Assembly (NCBI RefSeq): GCF_002266465.3
Contig: NZ_CP029427.2
Coordinates: 5,024,501 to 5,088,500 of the forward strand
Length of the DNA: 64,000 bases
Source of the DNA: Bradyrhizobium symbiodeficiens
GTDB taxonomy: Bacteria > Pseudomonadota > Alphaproteobacteria > Rhizobiales > Xanthobacteraceae
Reading direction: 5' to 3'
The notes below the pieces were generated by a model. It did no database searches, had not been told where the DNA came from, and saw only the letters and a program-made list of their open reading frames with translations. Numbering within the stretch: the stretch's first letter is position 1; each line of letters starts with the position of its first letter. This document shows, piece after piece, positions 34,304 to 43,602 of the stretch. The position numbers and the translations under genes were made by a program.

Positions 34304-36106
34304 ATGGCCCAGTTTCCAAAGAAAATCACCGACGATCCCTATGCGGCAATGGTTCTGGTTCGCCGCCTGGTCACGGAACAGGGGGTCGTCTATTGGCGGC
34401 GCTACCTCGTCGCCTTCGCGTTGATGGCGCTTGCCGCCGGATCGACCGCGGGCGCGACCTACGTGCTGGGCCAGGTCATCAACCAGGCTTATGTCGACAA
34501 GAACATCCCGGGCATCGCGATGTTCTCGGGCATCACGGTGATCCTGCTCTTCATCAAGGGCGTGGCGACCTACGGCCACATGGTGATCCTGACCAAGATC
34601 AGTAACGCCATCCTCGCCACCAACCAGCGGCAATTGTTCGCCAAGTTGATGCGCGAGAGCGTCGGTTTCTTCTCCGAACGGCATTCGTCCGAATTTCTGG
34701 CGCGGCTGACGGCCGGCGCGAAATCCATCACCGACGTCCTCAACATGCTGGTCAACGCGGTCGGCCGCGACCTCATGATGCTTCTCGCCATGATCGGCGT
34801 GATGGTGTGGCAGGACCCGGTGATGTCGTTCATCGGCCTCGTCGTGGTGCCGCCGGCGATGCTGGTGCTGCGCAAGCTGGTCAAGCGCATCAAGGGTCTC
34901 GCTTTCAACCAGTTCACCGGCACCGCCGACATCATGGAGACGATGCAGGAATCGCTGCAGGGCATCCGCACCGTCAAGGCGTTCACGCTCGAAGACACCA
35001 TGCAGAAGCGCATCGACGAGAACATCGCGATCGTCGAGCGCAACGCCAACAAGATGGCGCGCGTCGCCAACCGCTCCAACCCGCTGATGGAGATGCTCGG
35101 CGGCTTCGCGGTCGCCGGCTGCCTGATGTACGGCGGCTATGCCGTGGTCGCACTCAACGCCACGCCCGGCGCCTTCTTCTCCTTCATGACCGCCTTCCTG
35201 ATGGCGACCGAGCCGGCCAAGCGGCTGGCGCGGCTGAACATCGACCTCAACAGCCAGCTCGTCGGCGCCCGCATGCTGCTCGAGATCATCGACAGCCCGG
35301 CGAGCGAGCACTCCGACGACGACAAGCCGGCGCTGAAGCTCACCGACGCGCGGATCGAGCTGCGCGACGTCAGCTTCTCCTATCGCTCGGGCGAGACCGT
35401 GCTCAACCGCATGAGCTTCGTAGCGGAGCCCGGCAAGGTCACCGCGCTGGTCGGCCCGTCCGGCGGCGGCAAGTCCACTGTGCTGGCGCTGTTGCTGCGC
35501 TTCTACGAGGTGACGCAGGGCGACATCGCGATCGACGGCCAGTCGATCGGTGCGATCTCTCGCAAATCGCTGCGGGCGCAGACCGCCTATGTCGGGCAGG
35601 ACGTCTATCTGTTCCGCGACACCATCCGCAACAACATCGCGTTCGGCAAGCCGGGCGCGACCGAGAACGAAATCGTCGACGCCGCCAAGGCAGCCTGCGC
35701 GCATGATTTCATCATGGGCTTCCCGCTCGGCTACGACACGCCGGTCGGCGAGCACGGCACCCAGCTGTCAGGCGGACAGCGCCAGCGCATCGCCGTGGCG
35801 CGCGCGCTGCTCAAGAACGCACCGATCATCCTGCTTGATGAGGCCACCGCCGCACTCGATTCCGAATCCGAACGGCAGGTGCAGGAGGCGATCGAGCATC
35901 TCTGCCAGAACCGCACCACCATCGTGATCGCGCATCGCCTGCACACCATCATGCACGCAGACAGCATCCTTGTGATCGAAGGCGGCGAAATCGTCGAGCA
36001 GGGCCGGCACGACGAGCTGCTCCGCCGCGGCGGGCGCTATGCCTCATTCTTCCGCCTGCAACATCACGATGCCGGCGCTCTGGCGCCGATCAGCGCAACC
36101 GCATAG
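34304..36106 (+). CDS. ABC exporter, fused membrane and ATPase domains (MsbA/lipid exporter type)
   Basis: The 600-residue half-transporter has a six-helix ABC membrane domain (about 30-330) and a C-terminal ATPase: Walker A GPSGGGKST (about 384), signature LSGGQRQRIA (about 487), Walker B ILLDEATAALD (about 508) and the H-loop AHRLHT. A homodimer would flip lipid A-core or another glycolipid across the inner membrane, in keeping with the surrounding LPS genes, but other substrates are possible. The ATG at 34304 is preferred over a TTG nine codons upstream; the ribosome-binding site is weak. Confidence 0.9.
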   Translation: MAQFPKKITDDPYAAMVLVRRLVTEQGVVYWRRYLVAFALMALAAGSTAGATYVLGQVINQAYVDKNIPGIAMFSGITVILLFIKGVATYGHMVILTKISNAILATNQRQLFAKLMRESVGFFSERHSSEFLARLTAGAKSITDVLNMLVNAVGRDLMMLLAMIGVMVWQDPVMSFIGLVVVPPAMLVLRKLVKRIKGLAFNQFTGTADIMETMQESLQGIRTVKAFTLEDTMQKRIDENIAIVERNANKMARVANRSNPLMEMLGGFAVAGCLMYGGYAVVALNATPGAFFSFMTAFLMATEPAKRLARLNIDLNSQLVGARMLLEIIDSPASEHSDDDKPALKLTDARIELRDVSFSYRSGETVLNRMSFVAEPGKVTALVGPSGGGKSTVLALLLRFYEVTQGDIAIDGQSIGAISRKSLRAQTAYVGQDVYLFRDTIRNNIAFGKPGATENEIVDAAKAACAHDFIMGFPLGYDTPVGEHGTQLSGGQRQRIAVARALLKNAPIILLDEATAALDSESERQVQEAIEHLCQNRTTIVIAHRLHTIMHADSILVIEGGEIVEQGRHDELLRRGGRYASFFRLQHHDAGALAPISATA

Positions 36107-36141
36107 AGTTCCCTGTCAACCTCAAGAGCCGCGAGACCCGC

Positions 36142-36843
36142 ATGAACGCCGCCTCCTACGTCATCCCGCTTCCACCCCAGGCTTCGCTTCCCGTCGTCGG
36201 CGAAAGCGGCCGTTATCCGGTGCGCCGCATCTGGTGCGTCGGCCGCAACTATCTCGAGCACATCCGCGAGATGGGCAATGACGAGCGTGCCCCGCCGTTC
36301 TTCTTCGCCAAGCACGCCGATATGCTGGTGCCCGATGGCGCCACCATTCCCTATCCACCACTGACCAAGGATTTGCATCACGAGGTCGAGCTGATCGTCG
36401 CGATGAAGAGCGGCGGACTCAACATCCCCGCCGACAAGGCGCTGGATCACGTCTACGGCTATGCCGTCGGCATCGACCTCACCCGCCGCGACCTCCAGAT
36501 CGCCTCGCGCAAGAAGGAGCGTCCCTGGGAGATCGGCAAGTCGTTCGACGGCTCCGCTCCGTGCTCCGCGATCCAGCCGGCCTCCAAGATCGGCCATCCC
36601 GCCAAGGGCAAGATCTGGCTCACGGTCAACGGCAAGGAGGCTCAGAAGGGCGACCTGACCGAGCTGATCTGGAACGTGCCCGAGATCATCTGGCAGCTCT
36701 CGCAGCAGGTGAAGCTCGCCGCCGGCGACATCATCATGACCGGCACGCCCGCCGGAGTGTCGCAGCTCCAGCCCGGCGACAAGCTCGAATGCGGCGTCGA
36801 CGGCGTCGGCACGCTGAAGGTCAGCATCGGCCAGCCGGAATAG
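36142..36843 (+). CDS. Fumarylacetoacetate hydrolase family protein
   Basis: The 233-residue protein is the single-domain FAH type. WCVGRNYLEH, the metal-binding Glu residues in HHEVELIV and the Asp of YAVGIDLTRRD, and IIMTGTPAGV near the C-terminus are all typical. Family members hydrolyse C-C bonds of acylpyruvates (fumarylpyruvate hydrolase, acylpyruvase) or decarboxylate oxaloacetate, using Mg or Mn. No aromatic degradation genes lie nearby, so a general acylpyruvase/oxaloacetate decarboxylase role is as likely. It follows the exporter by 35 bp and ends at a strong terminator. Confidence 0.9.
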   Translation: MNAASYVIPLPPQASLPVVGESGRYPVRRIWCVGRNYLEHIREMGNDERAPPFFFAKHADMLVPDGATIPYPPLTKDLHHEVELIVAMKSGGLNIPADKALDHVYGYAVGIDLTRRDLQIASRKKERPWEIGKSFDGSAPCSAIQPASKIGHPAKGKIWLTVNGKEAQKGDLTELIWNVPEIIWQLSQQVKLAAGDIIMTGTPAGVSQLQPGDKLECGVDGVGTLKVSIGQPE

Positions 36844-36865
36844 GCTGCACGACATCTCGAAAATC

Positions 36866-36896
36866 AAAAGGCCCCGGACATATCCGGGGCCTTTTT
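36866..36896. terminator. Bidirectional terminator between convergent genes
   Basis: A perfect 13-bp stem AAAAGGCCCCGGA/TCCGGGGCCTTTT with a CATA loop has A-run and T-run on either side, so it works on both strands. It separates the FAH gene from the NTF2-like gene. Confidence 0.88.
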
Positions 36897-36910
36897 GATT
36901 CCGATCACAT

Positions 36911-37369
36911 CTACCAGGCTTTTACCGGTCGATTGGCGTGGCTGGCCTGCGGCACACCACGATTGAGTGACATGTGCGAATGCACGCACAGCCAGCCATC
37001 ACCTTCTCTCGAAAACACCATCGTCGCGCGACCAGGGCGCGGAAACGCGCTGCCATCGGCATGATAGCCCGTGCTCGTCCACGGCGCGATGACCGTCGCC
37101 ATCATGCCGTCGGGGGATGCCAGGATCGAAACTTGCTCGAGCACGAAACGGAAGTCACTCGTCTTGGGCCAGACGTTATCCCATTGCGAAGTGACCCATT
37201 GGTCGAGGCCGGGGATGACATCGTTATGCGTGCCGAAGGCCAGCACGTCGGAATGGAATAGCGGCCGCGCCGACGCATAGTCGACCTCGCGGACATAGCC
37301 TGCGAAGGTTTCCAGCCACCGGCGGAAGAACTGCACGATCTCGGTGTCCGCAAGCGGCAAGGAAGCCAT
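36911..37369 (-). CDS. NTF2/SnoaL-like protein
   Basis: The 152-residue protein is a SnoaL/DUF4440-type cone-shaped fold: an N-terminal helix (EIVQFFRRWLETFAGYVREV), YASARPLFHSDVLAFGTH, and a C-terminal sheet (ATMVFSREGDGWLCVHSHMS). Such proteins act as small-molecule isomerases/hydrolases or binding modules; no function can be fixed here. The gene lies 10 bp downstream of lpxO on the same strand and probably is co-transcribed with it. Confidence 0.82.
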   Translation of the reverse strand: MASLPLADTEIVQFFRRWLETFAGYVREVDYASARPLFHSDVLAFGTHNDVIPGLDQWVTSQWDNVWPKTSDFRFVLEQVSILASPDGMMATVIAPWTSTGYHADGSAFPRPGRATMVFSREGDGWLCVHSHMSLNRGVPQASHANRPVKAW

Positions 37370-37379
37370 TGTGCGCCGA

Positions 37380-38309
37380 CTACCTCAACGCCGAAAACAC
37401 AATGAGGCCGAGGATCAGCGCCGTCAGCGAGTACTTCAGCGTGTAGTAGACGTTGCGGTTCCACGCCTTGACCTTGCGGCTGGCGAGATGGATCTCGTAG
37501 AGCTTGCCGAACACCTTGTTGAGTAAGCCGACATTCTCGCCCTCGACGTTCTGGGTCGCCGACGCCTTGACGATGTGATGGCTGACCCAGCGGTTGATCG
37601 CGGTCATGAAGCCATACTTCATCGGGCGCTCGACGTCGCAGAACAGGATGATGCGGTTGACGTCGGTGGCGTTCTCGGCGCTGTGGATGAAGGTCTCGTC
37701 GAACATGAAGGCCTCGCCGTCGCGCCAGACGCATTCGACGCCGTCGACCAGGATGCGGCACTTGTTCGAGTTCGGCGTGACCAGGCCGAGGTGATAGCGC
37801 AGCGAGCCGGCAAAGGGATCGCGGTGCGCGCCGAGCTTGCCGCCCGGCGGCAGCATCGCGAACATCGCCCCATGCACGCTCGGGATCGACTTGAGCAGCT
37901 CCACCGTCTTCGGGCACAGCGTGTTCGCCGACGGCAGGAAGTCGTCGTACCATTTCAGGTAAAACCGCTTCCAGCCGCTCTTGAAGAACGAGTAGAAGCC
38001 CCAGTCGTTGTTCTTCGCGGCCGCGCGGATGAAACCTTCGTCGAACAGACGCACGGCCTCGTCGCGGATCGTTTCCCAGTTCTCGCTGAGGGGTTTCAGC
38101 TCGGGAAACTGCTCGACCGGGATCACCGGTTTGTTCGGAACGGCAGAGCCGGCGTACATCAGCACATTGTAGGGGGCGAGGTAGGTCGAGTGATCGCCGA
38201 GCTGGCGCGCAAAGCGCAGCCGCTGCTTGCCGCGGAAGTGAACGTAAATCGTGGAGGCCGCCAGCACATACAAAATGACAAGTTGCGGCGCAAAAAGCTG
38301 TTTCACCAT
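37380..38309 (-). CDS. lpxO: Lipid A 2-hydroxylase, aspartyl/asparaginyl beta-hydroxylase family
   Basis: LpxO hydroxylates a secondary acyl chain of lipid A using Fe(II), 2-oxoglutarate and O2 at the inner membrane. The 309-residue protein has an N-terminal membrane helix (about 8-25), a C-terminal helix (about 288-306) and the iron ligands H162/D164 (AHRDPF) and H209 (FIHSAEN), with Arg219 placed to hold 2-oxoglutarate. The start at 38309 has GGGGA upstream. Its position at the edge of the LPS cluster supports the call; a general membrane beta-hydroxylase is the alternative. Confidence 0.9.
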   Translation of the reverse strand: MVKQLFAPQLVILYVLAASTIYVHFRGKQRLRFARQLGDHSTYLAPYNVLMYAGSAVPNKPVIPVEQFPELKPLSENWETIRDEAVRLFDEGFIRAAAKNNDWGFYSFFKSGWKRFYLKWYDDFLPSANTLCPKTVELLKSIPSVHGAMFAMLPPGGKLGAHRDPFAGSLRYHLGLVTPNSNKCRILVDGVECVWRDGEAFMFDETFIHSAENATDVNRIILFCDVERPMKYGFMTAINRWVSHHIVKASATQNVEGENVGLLNKVFGKLYEIHLASRKVKAWNRNVYYTLKYSLTALILGLIVFSALR

Positions 38310-38453
38310 TTCCCCAGCTCCCAACTGACCCAGCCGGGAACGTGATTTACCTCGGCCCGGCCCGAGCGGCAAGATATTCACCGCTGGGTTGCAATCACGC
38401 TGGGGAGAACGGCGGTGCGGAACCTGGGTTGAAACTGGCCGAAACGAGCTGAA

Positions 38454-38609
38454 TCACGCCCGGGACAGCGCCTGGAGACCCTTGAAGGTCAGGCGCTTGG
38501 GATCCGTGACGCCGGCGAGATAGAGCCGGCGGATGAAGGCGATGACGGCGTCGCGGTCGCAATCGGTCAACGCGACGACGGCGTCGACCGCGATCTTCTG
38601 GGCTTCCAT
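38454..38609 (-). CDS. 51-residue conserved-looking small protein
   Basis: ATG at 38609 is preceded by GAGGTGAG at 6 bp and opens 51 codons: MEAQKIAVDAVVALTDCDRD, then AVIAFIRRLYLAGVTDPKRL and a short tail. Two amphipathic helices are likely. The strong ribosome-binding site, clean frame and third-position GC typical of the surrounding genes support a real gene. I recognise no domain. A dyad at 38662-38682 lies upstream. Confidence 0.6.
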   Translation of the reverse strand: MEAQKIAVDAVVALTDCDRDAVIAFIRRLYLAGVTDPKRLTFKGLQALSRA

Positions 38610-38661
38610 TGGGCTCACCTCGGCCTTGCGAGTAACCCGGCCAAGACAGGCTAGGACTCAC

Positions 38662-38682
38662 CGGTTAATCCGGCGTTAACCG
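38662..38682. promoter_or_regulatory. Dyad upstream of the 51-residue protein gene
   Basis: CGGTTAA-N7-TTAACCG is a perfect inverted repeat 53 bp upstream of the start codon, in the gap between the LysR and small-protein genes. It may be an operator; no known regulator matches. Confidence 0.4.
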
Positions 38683-38753
38683 TTCGGGCAGCATGGCTGA
38701 TTCAGCCCGGTGCCCGTATACGCAAAACAACGCATTGCCGAGGGTGCAGCGGC

Positions 38754-39677
38754 TCATCGCGCAGCCATGCTCTTCTTGAGCTGGGCAAATTGCTTCTTCA
38801 GCCGCGGCACCGCAAAGTCGGTGAAGGCACGCACCTTGGGCACCGAAAGCCTGCCCTGCGGGCAGATCAAATGCGCGGGCATCTCCGGATCCTCGTCGCC
38901 GGCCAGTACGATCTCGAGCTCGCCGCGCGCGACCTGCTCTGCCACCTGGTAGGAATACATCCGCGCCACCCCGCGCCCGGCCACGGCGGAGGCCACCGCC
39001 GCATAAGTGCTGTTGACGACGAGGCGCGGAGTAAACTGCACCGTCCGGGCCGCCGACGAGCCGGCCTGCGGCACAAAGGTCCAGGAGTTCGGAAGATGCG
39101 CCATTGCCACGATCTGATGCTTGGCAAGATCGCCGGGCTCGGTGATGCGCGGGTGCTGCTTGAGATAGCGCGGCGCCGCCACGACGACGCGGCTGATCTC
39201 GCCGACCCGCATCGCCACCATCGTTGAATCCGCGAGAGGCCCGATGCGGAGCGCGATATCGACGCCTTCCTCGATCAGGTTGACCGCACGGTCGAACAGC
39301 AGAAGCTTTGCCGACACCGTCGGATAGGAATCGAGAAACGCATCGAGGATCGGCCGCAGTACCATCTCGCCAGACACAACAGGGGCGGTGATCGTGAGCA
39401 GGCCGCGCGGCGCCGTGCGCGGTCCGGCGGCAATGTCGTCGGCCTCCTCCAGCTCCGCGAGTACGCGGCGGCAGATCGCGAGATAGCGCTCGCCCTCCTC
39501 GCTCAGCTTGATCGATCGTGTCGTCCGGTGCAGCAGCTCGGCGCCGACCCGCTCTTCCAGGAAAGCGATGGCGCGGCTGACCGCTGCCGGTGAGCGGCCA
39601 AGCTTGCGCCCTGCGGCCGCGAGGCTTCCCTCGTCCACCGCGAGGACGAACACATTCATCGCATCCAGACGATCCAT
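38754..39677 (-). CDS. LysR-family transcriptional regulator
   Basis: The 307-residue protein has the N-terminal winged HTH (MDRLDAMNVFVLAVDEGSLA, then SPAAVSRAIAFLEERVG) and a C-terminal periplasmic-binding-like effector domain (about 90-295). GGGAAGG 5 bp before the ATG at 39677 fixes the start. It is divergent from the SDR/tautomerase/MFS genes, the classic LysR arrangement, so it probably controls them. The inducer is unknown. Confidence 0.92.
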   Translation of the reverse strand: MDRLDAMNVFVLAVDEGSLAAAGRKLGRSPAAVSRAIAFLEERVGAELLHRTTRSIKLSEEGERYLAICRRVLAELEEADDIAAGPRTAPRGLLTITAPVVSGEMVLRPILDAFLDSYPTVSAKLLLFDRAVNLIEEGVDIALRIGPLADSTMVAMRVGEISRVVVAAPRYLKQHPRITEPGDLAKHQIVAMAHLPNSWTFVPQAGSSAARTVQFTPRLVVNSTYAAVASAVAGRGVARMYSYQVAEQVARGELEIVLAGDEDPEMPAHLICPQGRLSVPKVRAFTDFAVPRLKKQFAQLKKSMAAR

Positions 39678-39890
39678 GCCTTCCCGTCGCCCCATCAAAT
39701 TCCGGTGACAAGCTAGGCGTTCGTCTCCGCCGCGACAACTGCCGCCAAGGCCAGATCCGGCATTCGTTCGCGCCACGTAACAGTGTCTGCCGGACAACGT
39801 GTATTCGCAGCCGGGCCGCTGGAGCGTACCTCACACCCGAGGCCAGCCGCTGCTGGCTCAGGTTCTGGAAGCCAACAACAGGAGCCCGTC

Positions 39891-40601
39891 ATGGGTATCG
39901 AACAGAAGGTCGCCATCATCACCGGAGCATCGCAGGGCATCGGCGCCGCCCTGGTCAAGGGTTTTCGTGATCGCAACTACCGCGTCGTGGCAACGGCCCG
40001 CTCCATCAAGCCGTCGGGCGACGACGATGTTCTCGCCGTTCCCGGCGACATCTCGGATAGAGCCACCGCCGAGCGCGTGGTCTCGCAAGCCGTCGCCCGC
40101 TTCGGCCGAGTCGACACGCTGGTGAACAATGCCGGCATCTTCGTCGCAAAGCCGTTCACGCAGTACACGGCCGAAGACTATGCGGCGGTGATGGGGACCA
40201 ATGTCGCAGGTTTCTTCAACGTCACGCAGCTCGCCATCGCCGAGATGGAAAAGCAGGGTTCTGGCCACGTCGTCCAGATCACCACCACCCTGGTCGAACA
40301 GGCGAACTCGAACGTCCCCTCGGTGCTGGCCTCGCTGAGCAAGGGCGGACTGAGCGCCGCGACCAAGTCGCTCGCGATCGAATATGCCAAGCGCGGCATC
40401 CGCGTCAACGCGGTCTCCCCCGGCATCATCAAGTCGCCGATGCATCCGGTCGAGACGCATGCCCAGCTCAGCGCGCTGCACCCGGTCGGCCATATGGGCG
40501 AGATGTCCGACATCGTCGATGCCGTGCTCTATCTCGAGGGTGCTTCCTTCGTCACCGGCGAGATCCTGCATGTCGACGGCGGCCAGAGCGCCGGCCACTG
40601 A
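39891..40601 (+). CDS. SDR-family protein lacking the catalytic Tyr
   Basis: The 236-residue protein has the SDR cofactor motif TGASQGIG (11-18), NNAG (79-82) and the C-terminal PGIIKSPMH. In the active site, Lys151 is present but the Tyr four residues before it is Ala147 (ASLSK) and the Ser position reads Thr (QITTTL). Normal Tyr-based hydride transfer is therefore unlikely; it may bind NAD(P)H for another purpose or use a different acid. AGGAG 6 bp upstream fixes the start. The tautomerase gene follows after 16 bp, and the LysR regulator is divergent. Confidence 0.88.
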   Translation: MGIEQKVAIITGASQGIGAALVKGFRDRNYRVVATARSIKPSGDDDVLAVPGDISDRATAERVVSQAVARFGRVDTLVNNAGIFVAKPFTQYTAEDYAAVMGTNVAGFFNVTQLAIAEMEKQGSGHVVQITTTLVEQANSNVPSVLASLSKGGLSAATKSLAIEYAKRGIRVNAVSPGIIKSPMHPVETHAQLSALHPVGHMGEMSDIVDAVLYLEGASFVTGEILHVDGGQSAGH

Positions 40602-40617
40602 GCCGAGGATAAACACG

Positions 40618-40851
40618 ATGCCCATCGTCACCATTCAAGTGACCCGCGAGGGAACGACGCCGGGAGCGGCGTCGATCACGGCGGAGGAAAAGGCCGCCCT
40701 GATCAAGGGATCGAGCCAGCTGTTGCTCGACGTGCTCGGCAAGCCGCTCGATTCCACCTTCGTCGTGATCGAGGAAGTCGACCTGGATAATTGGGGCTGG
40801 GGCGGCCTGCCCGTGCCTGAATTCCGGCGCCGCCGCGCCCAGACCGGATGA
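40618..40851 (+). CDS. 4-oxalocrotonate tautomerase family protein
   Basis: The 77-residue protein begins Met-Pro, and Pro1 after Met removal is the catalytic base of this superfamily. PIVTIQVTREGTTPGAASI and the WGWGGLPV C-terminal block fit the small tautomerases, which move protons in keto-enol substrates. It lies between the SDR and MFS genes with short gaps, so the three genes are probably one operon that handles a small keto or aromatic compound. Confidence 0.87.
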   Translation: MPIVTIQVTREGTTPGAASITAEEKAALIKGSSQLLLDVLGKPLDSTFVVIEEVDLDNWGWGGLPVPEFRRRRAQTG

Positions 40852-40881
40852 TCCGCGCGCCATTGCGCGCAGGAGGATGAG

Positions 40882-42123
40882 ATGACCAACGCAGATACGA
40901 AGCAACACATCGAGACCCGGCTGCACCCGCAGCCGGGATCAGACTCAAGGTCAACTTCACAAAGAACCTGGCGATATGCCGTGGCGGGCTTGTCCGCGTC
41001 ATTGGTCGGCCTTGGCCTCGCGCGCTTTTCCTATACCCCGCTGATCCCGGCCCTGATCGCTGCAAAATGGTTCAGCGCATCAGACGTCGTCTATCTCGGT
41101 GCGGCGAACCTTGCCGGCTATCTCGCCGGCGCGCTCGCCGCACGGGCTGTCGCTTCGCGCATCGGCGCGGTCCCTGCGCTGCGAGCGATGATGCTGCTGG
41201 CGACCCTCTCCTTCTTCGCCAGTTCGGCACCGGTGTCGTTTACCTGGTTCTTCGCCTGGCGCTTTCTGTCAGGTCTCACCGGCGGCATCATCATGGTGCT
41301 GGCGGCTTCCGTCATTCTGCCGCACACCTCACCCGCACGGCGCGGCATCGTCGGCGGCGTGATCTTTGCCGGCGTCGGCCTCGGCGTCGCAGCATCGGGC
41401 ACGCTGGTGCCGCTCTTGTTGCAACAGGGCCTGCAGCAGAGCTGGTATGGCCTTGGCGCGCTCTCGGCCCTCCTCACGCTCGCGAGCTGGTGGAACTGGC
41501 CTGCTGACGCCAAGGGCAATGCGGCTCCTTCGCATCAGGCAAAGCCCCATCGAGCCTCGCCCGCCGCCCGCGCGCTGCTGGTCCAATACGGTCTCAACGC
41601 GGTAGCGCTGGTGCCGCACATGGTTTTCATCGTCGACTTCGTGGCCCGTGGCCTTGGCCAGGGAATTGCCGCGGGATCGCACTACTGGGTGCTTTACGGC
41701 CTTGGCGCGATCGTCGGTCCGCTCGCCACCGGCCATCTCGGTGACCGGTCCGGATTTGGACCGGCATTGCGCGCGGCCTTCCTGATCGAGGCGGCCGCTG
41801 TGCTGCTGCCGACCGTCAGCACCGCGCCGGTTTCGCTGATCGTATCGAGTGTTGTGGTCGGCGCCTTCACGCCGGGCATCGTGCCCCTGGTGCTCGGTCG
41901 CATCCACGAACTCGTGCCGCATTCGGCCGAACAACAGCGCGCGACCTGGAGCCACGCCACTACGAGCTTTGCGCTGTTCCAGGCCGCAGCGGCCTACGGG
42001 TTCTCGTGGATCTATGCGCAGACCGGTGGCGACTATCTGGTCCTGTTCGGACTCGGCGGTGCGGCGGTGGTGCTGGCACTGGCGATCGACCTTGCACTGG
42101 CACTTACCACACGCAAGGCATGA
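40882..42123 (+). CDS. MFS transporter, YbfB/YjiJ type
   Basis: The 413-residue protein has 12 predicted membrane helices starting after a soluble N-terminus of about 30 residues. GLGLARFSYTPLIPALIAAKW is the YbfB/YjiJ family signature. It follows the tautomerase gene by 30 bp and likely moves the compound processed by the SDR/tautomerase pair, but the substrate and direction are unknown. AGGAGGATGAG upstream of the ATG is a strong ribosome-binding site. Confidence 0.88.
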   Translation: MTNADTKQHIETRLHPQPGSDSRSTSQRTWRYAVAGLSASLVGLGLARFSYTPLIPALIAAKWFSASDVVYLGAANLAGYLAGALAARAVASRIGAVPALRAMMLLATLSFFASSAPVSFTWFFAWRFLSGLTGGIIMVLAASVILPHTSPARRGIVGGVIFAGVGLGVAASGTLVPLLLQQGLQQSWYGLGALSALLTLASWWNWPADAKGNAAPSHQAKPHRASPAARALLVQYGLNAVALVPHMVFIVDFVARGLGQGIAAGSHYWVLYGLGAIVGPLATGHLGDRSGFGPALRAAFLIEAAAVLLPTVSTAPVSLIVSSVVVGAFTPGIVPLVLGRIHELVPHSAEQQRATWSHATTSFALFQAAAAYGFSWIYAQTGGDYLVLFGLGGAAVVLALAIDLALALTTRKA

Positions 42124-42141
42124 GCATAGGCGGCGATGCGA

Positions 42142-43602
42142 TCAGGAATATCGCATCACGCCGTCGTCGATCCGGCCGAAGCGCAAGGAGACGATGTCGA
42201 GCGCGTAGTTCTGGTACAGCCGCCACGGCTGCTTCGAGCCCTGCTTCGGCATCTTGGCCACCGAACGCTGCACATAACCCGAGGTGAAGTCCAGCGAGGG
42301 CTGTGCCGTGATCTCCGGGTCGTCATTATGCGGCATGCACTGGCGGAAATTGTGCCGGTCCATGTAGTTGATGAGCCGGCAGACATATTCGCAGGTGAGG
42401 TCGCATTTCAGCGTCCAGGACGCATTGGTGTAGCCGAACGCCGAGGCCATGTTGGGCACGTCGGCATACATCATGCCCTTGTAGGTCAGCGTATTGGCGA
42501 AATCGACGGCACGGCCGTCGACACTGACGTCGAGACCGCCGACGACCTGCAGCACCAGCCCGGTCGCCGTCACGACGATGTCGGCGGCCAGTTCGCTGCC
42601 ATCCTTCAGGCGAATGCCGTCGCTCGTGAACGTGTCGATCTCGCTGGTGACAACGGTGGCGCGCTGCTCGCGGATCGCCGCGAACAGATCGCCGTCCGGC
42701 ACCAGGCACAACCGCTGGTCCCAGGGATTGTAGCGCGGCGTGAAATGGGTGGCGACGTCGTAGTCCGGGCCGAGCGCCATCTGCACGCCCTTGAGGACCA
42801 GCTCCTTGACCTTCGCAGGACGGCGCCGGCTAAGCTGGAAGAAGAACATTCCCCACATCACGTTGCGCCAGCGGATGACATGATAGGCAAGCCGCGTCGG
42901 CAAATTACGGCGGATCTTGTTGGCGACGGGATCCTGCGCCGGACGCGACACCACATAGGTCGGCGAACGCTGCAGCATGGTGACCTGTGCCGCCTTCTTG
43001 GCGAGCTCCGGCACCAGCGTCACCGCGGTCGCGCCCGACCCGATCACCACGACGCGCTTGCCCGCGTAGTCGATGTCCTCGGTCCATTTCTGCGGATGGA
43101 CGATGCGCCCGGCGAAATCGGCGGAGCCCTTGAACTCCGGCGTGTAGCCCGCCTCGTATTTGTAATAACCCGAGCACATGAAGAGGAAATTGCAGGTGAA
43201 GCGCACCAGCTCGGTCGCGCCCTCCCCCGTGATGCGTTCAGCCTCGATGGTCCAGCGTGCGTCCGGCGTCGACCACGAAGCGCGCTTGACGCGATGGCGG
43301 AAGCGGATGTGCTTCTCGATGCCGTTCTCGGCCGCGGTCTCACGCACATAGTTCAGGATCTGCGGCCCGTCTGCGATCGCCTTCGGATCGGTCCACGGCT
43401 TGAAGGAATAGCCGAGCGTGAACATGTCGCTGTCCGAACGGATGCCGGGATAGCGGAACAGGTCCCAGGTGCCGCCGATGCAGTCGCGCCCCTCCAGAAT
43501 GACGTAGCTCTTGCCCGGGCACTTCTTCTGCAAATGATAGCCCGCGCCGATGCCGGACAGGCCGGCACCGACGATGAGGACGTCGAAATGTTCTTGTTGC
43601 AT
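42142..43602 (-). CDS. FAD-dependent monooxygenase, Baeyer-Villiger/FMO type
   Basis: The 486-residue flavoprotein has GAGLSGIG (12-19) for FAD, GSGATA (188-193) for NADPH and FAGRIVHPQKW (163-173), which matches the Baeyer-Villiger fingerprint F-x-G-x3-H-x3-W. It would insert an oxygen into a ketone or oxidise N/S atoms. GGAGG 6 bp upstream of the ATG at 43602 supports the start. It is convergent with the MFS gene, with an 18-bp gap, and appears to be a single gene. Confidence 0.9.
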   Translation of the reverse strand: MQQEHFDVLIVGAGLSGIGAGYHLQKKCPGKSYVILEGRDCIGGTWDLFRYPGIRSDSDMFTLGYSFKPWTDPKAIADGPQILNYVRETAAENGIEKHIRFRHRVKRASWSTPDARWTIEAERITGEGATELVRFTCNFLFMCSGYYKYEAGYTPEFKGSADFAGRIVHPQKWTEDIDYAGKRVVVIGSGATAVTLVPELAKKAAQVTMLQRSPTYVVSRPAQDPVANKIRRNLPTRLAYHVIRWRNVMWGMFFFQLSRRRPAKVKELVLKGVQMALGPDYDVATHFTPRYNPWDQRLCLVPDGDLFAAIREQRATVVTSEIDTFTSDGIRLKDGSELAADIVVTATGLVLQVVGGLDVSVDGRAVDFANTLTYKGMMYADVPNMASAFGYTNASWTLKCDLTCEYVCRLINYMDRHNFRQCMPHNDDPEITAQPSLDFTSGYVQRSVAKMPKQGSKQPWRLYQNYALDIVSLRFGRIDDGVMRYS

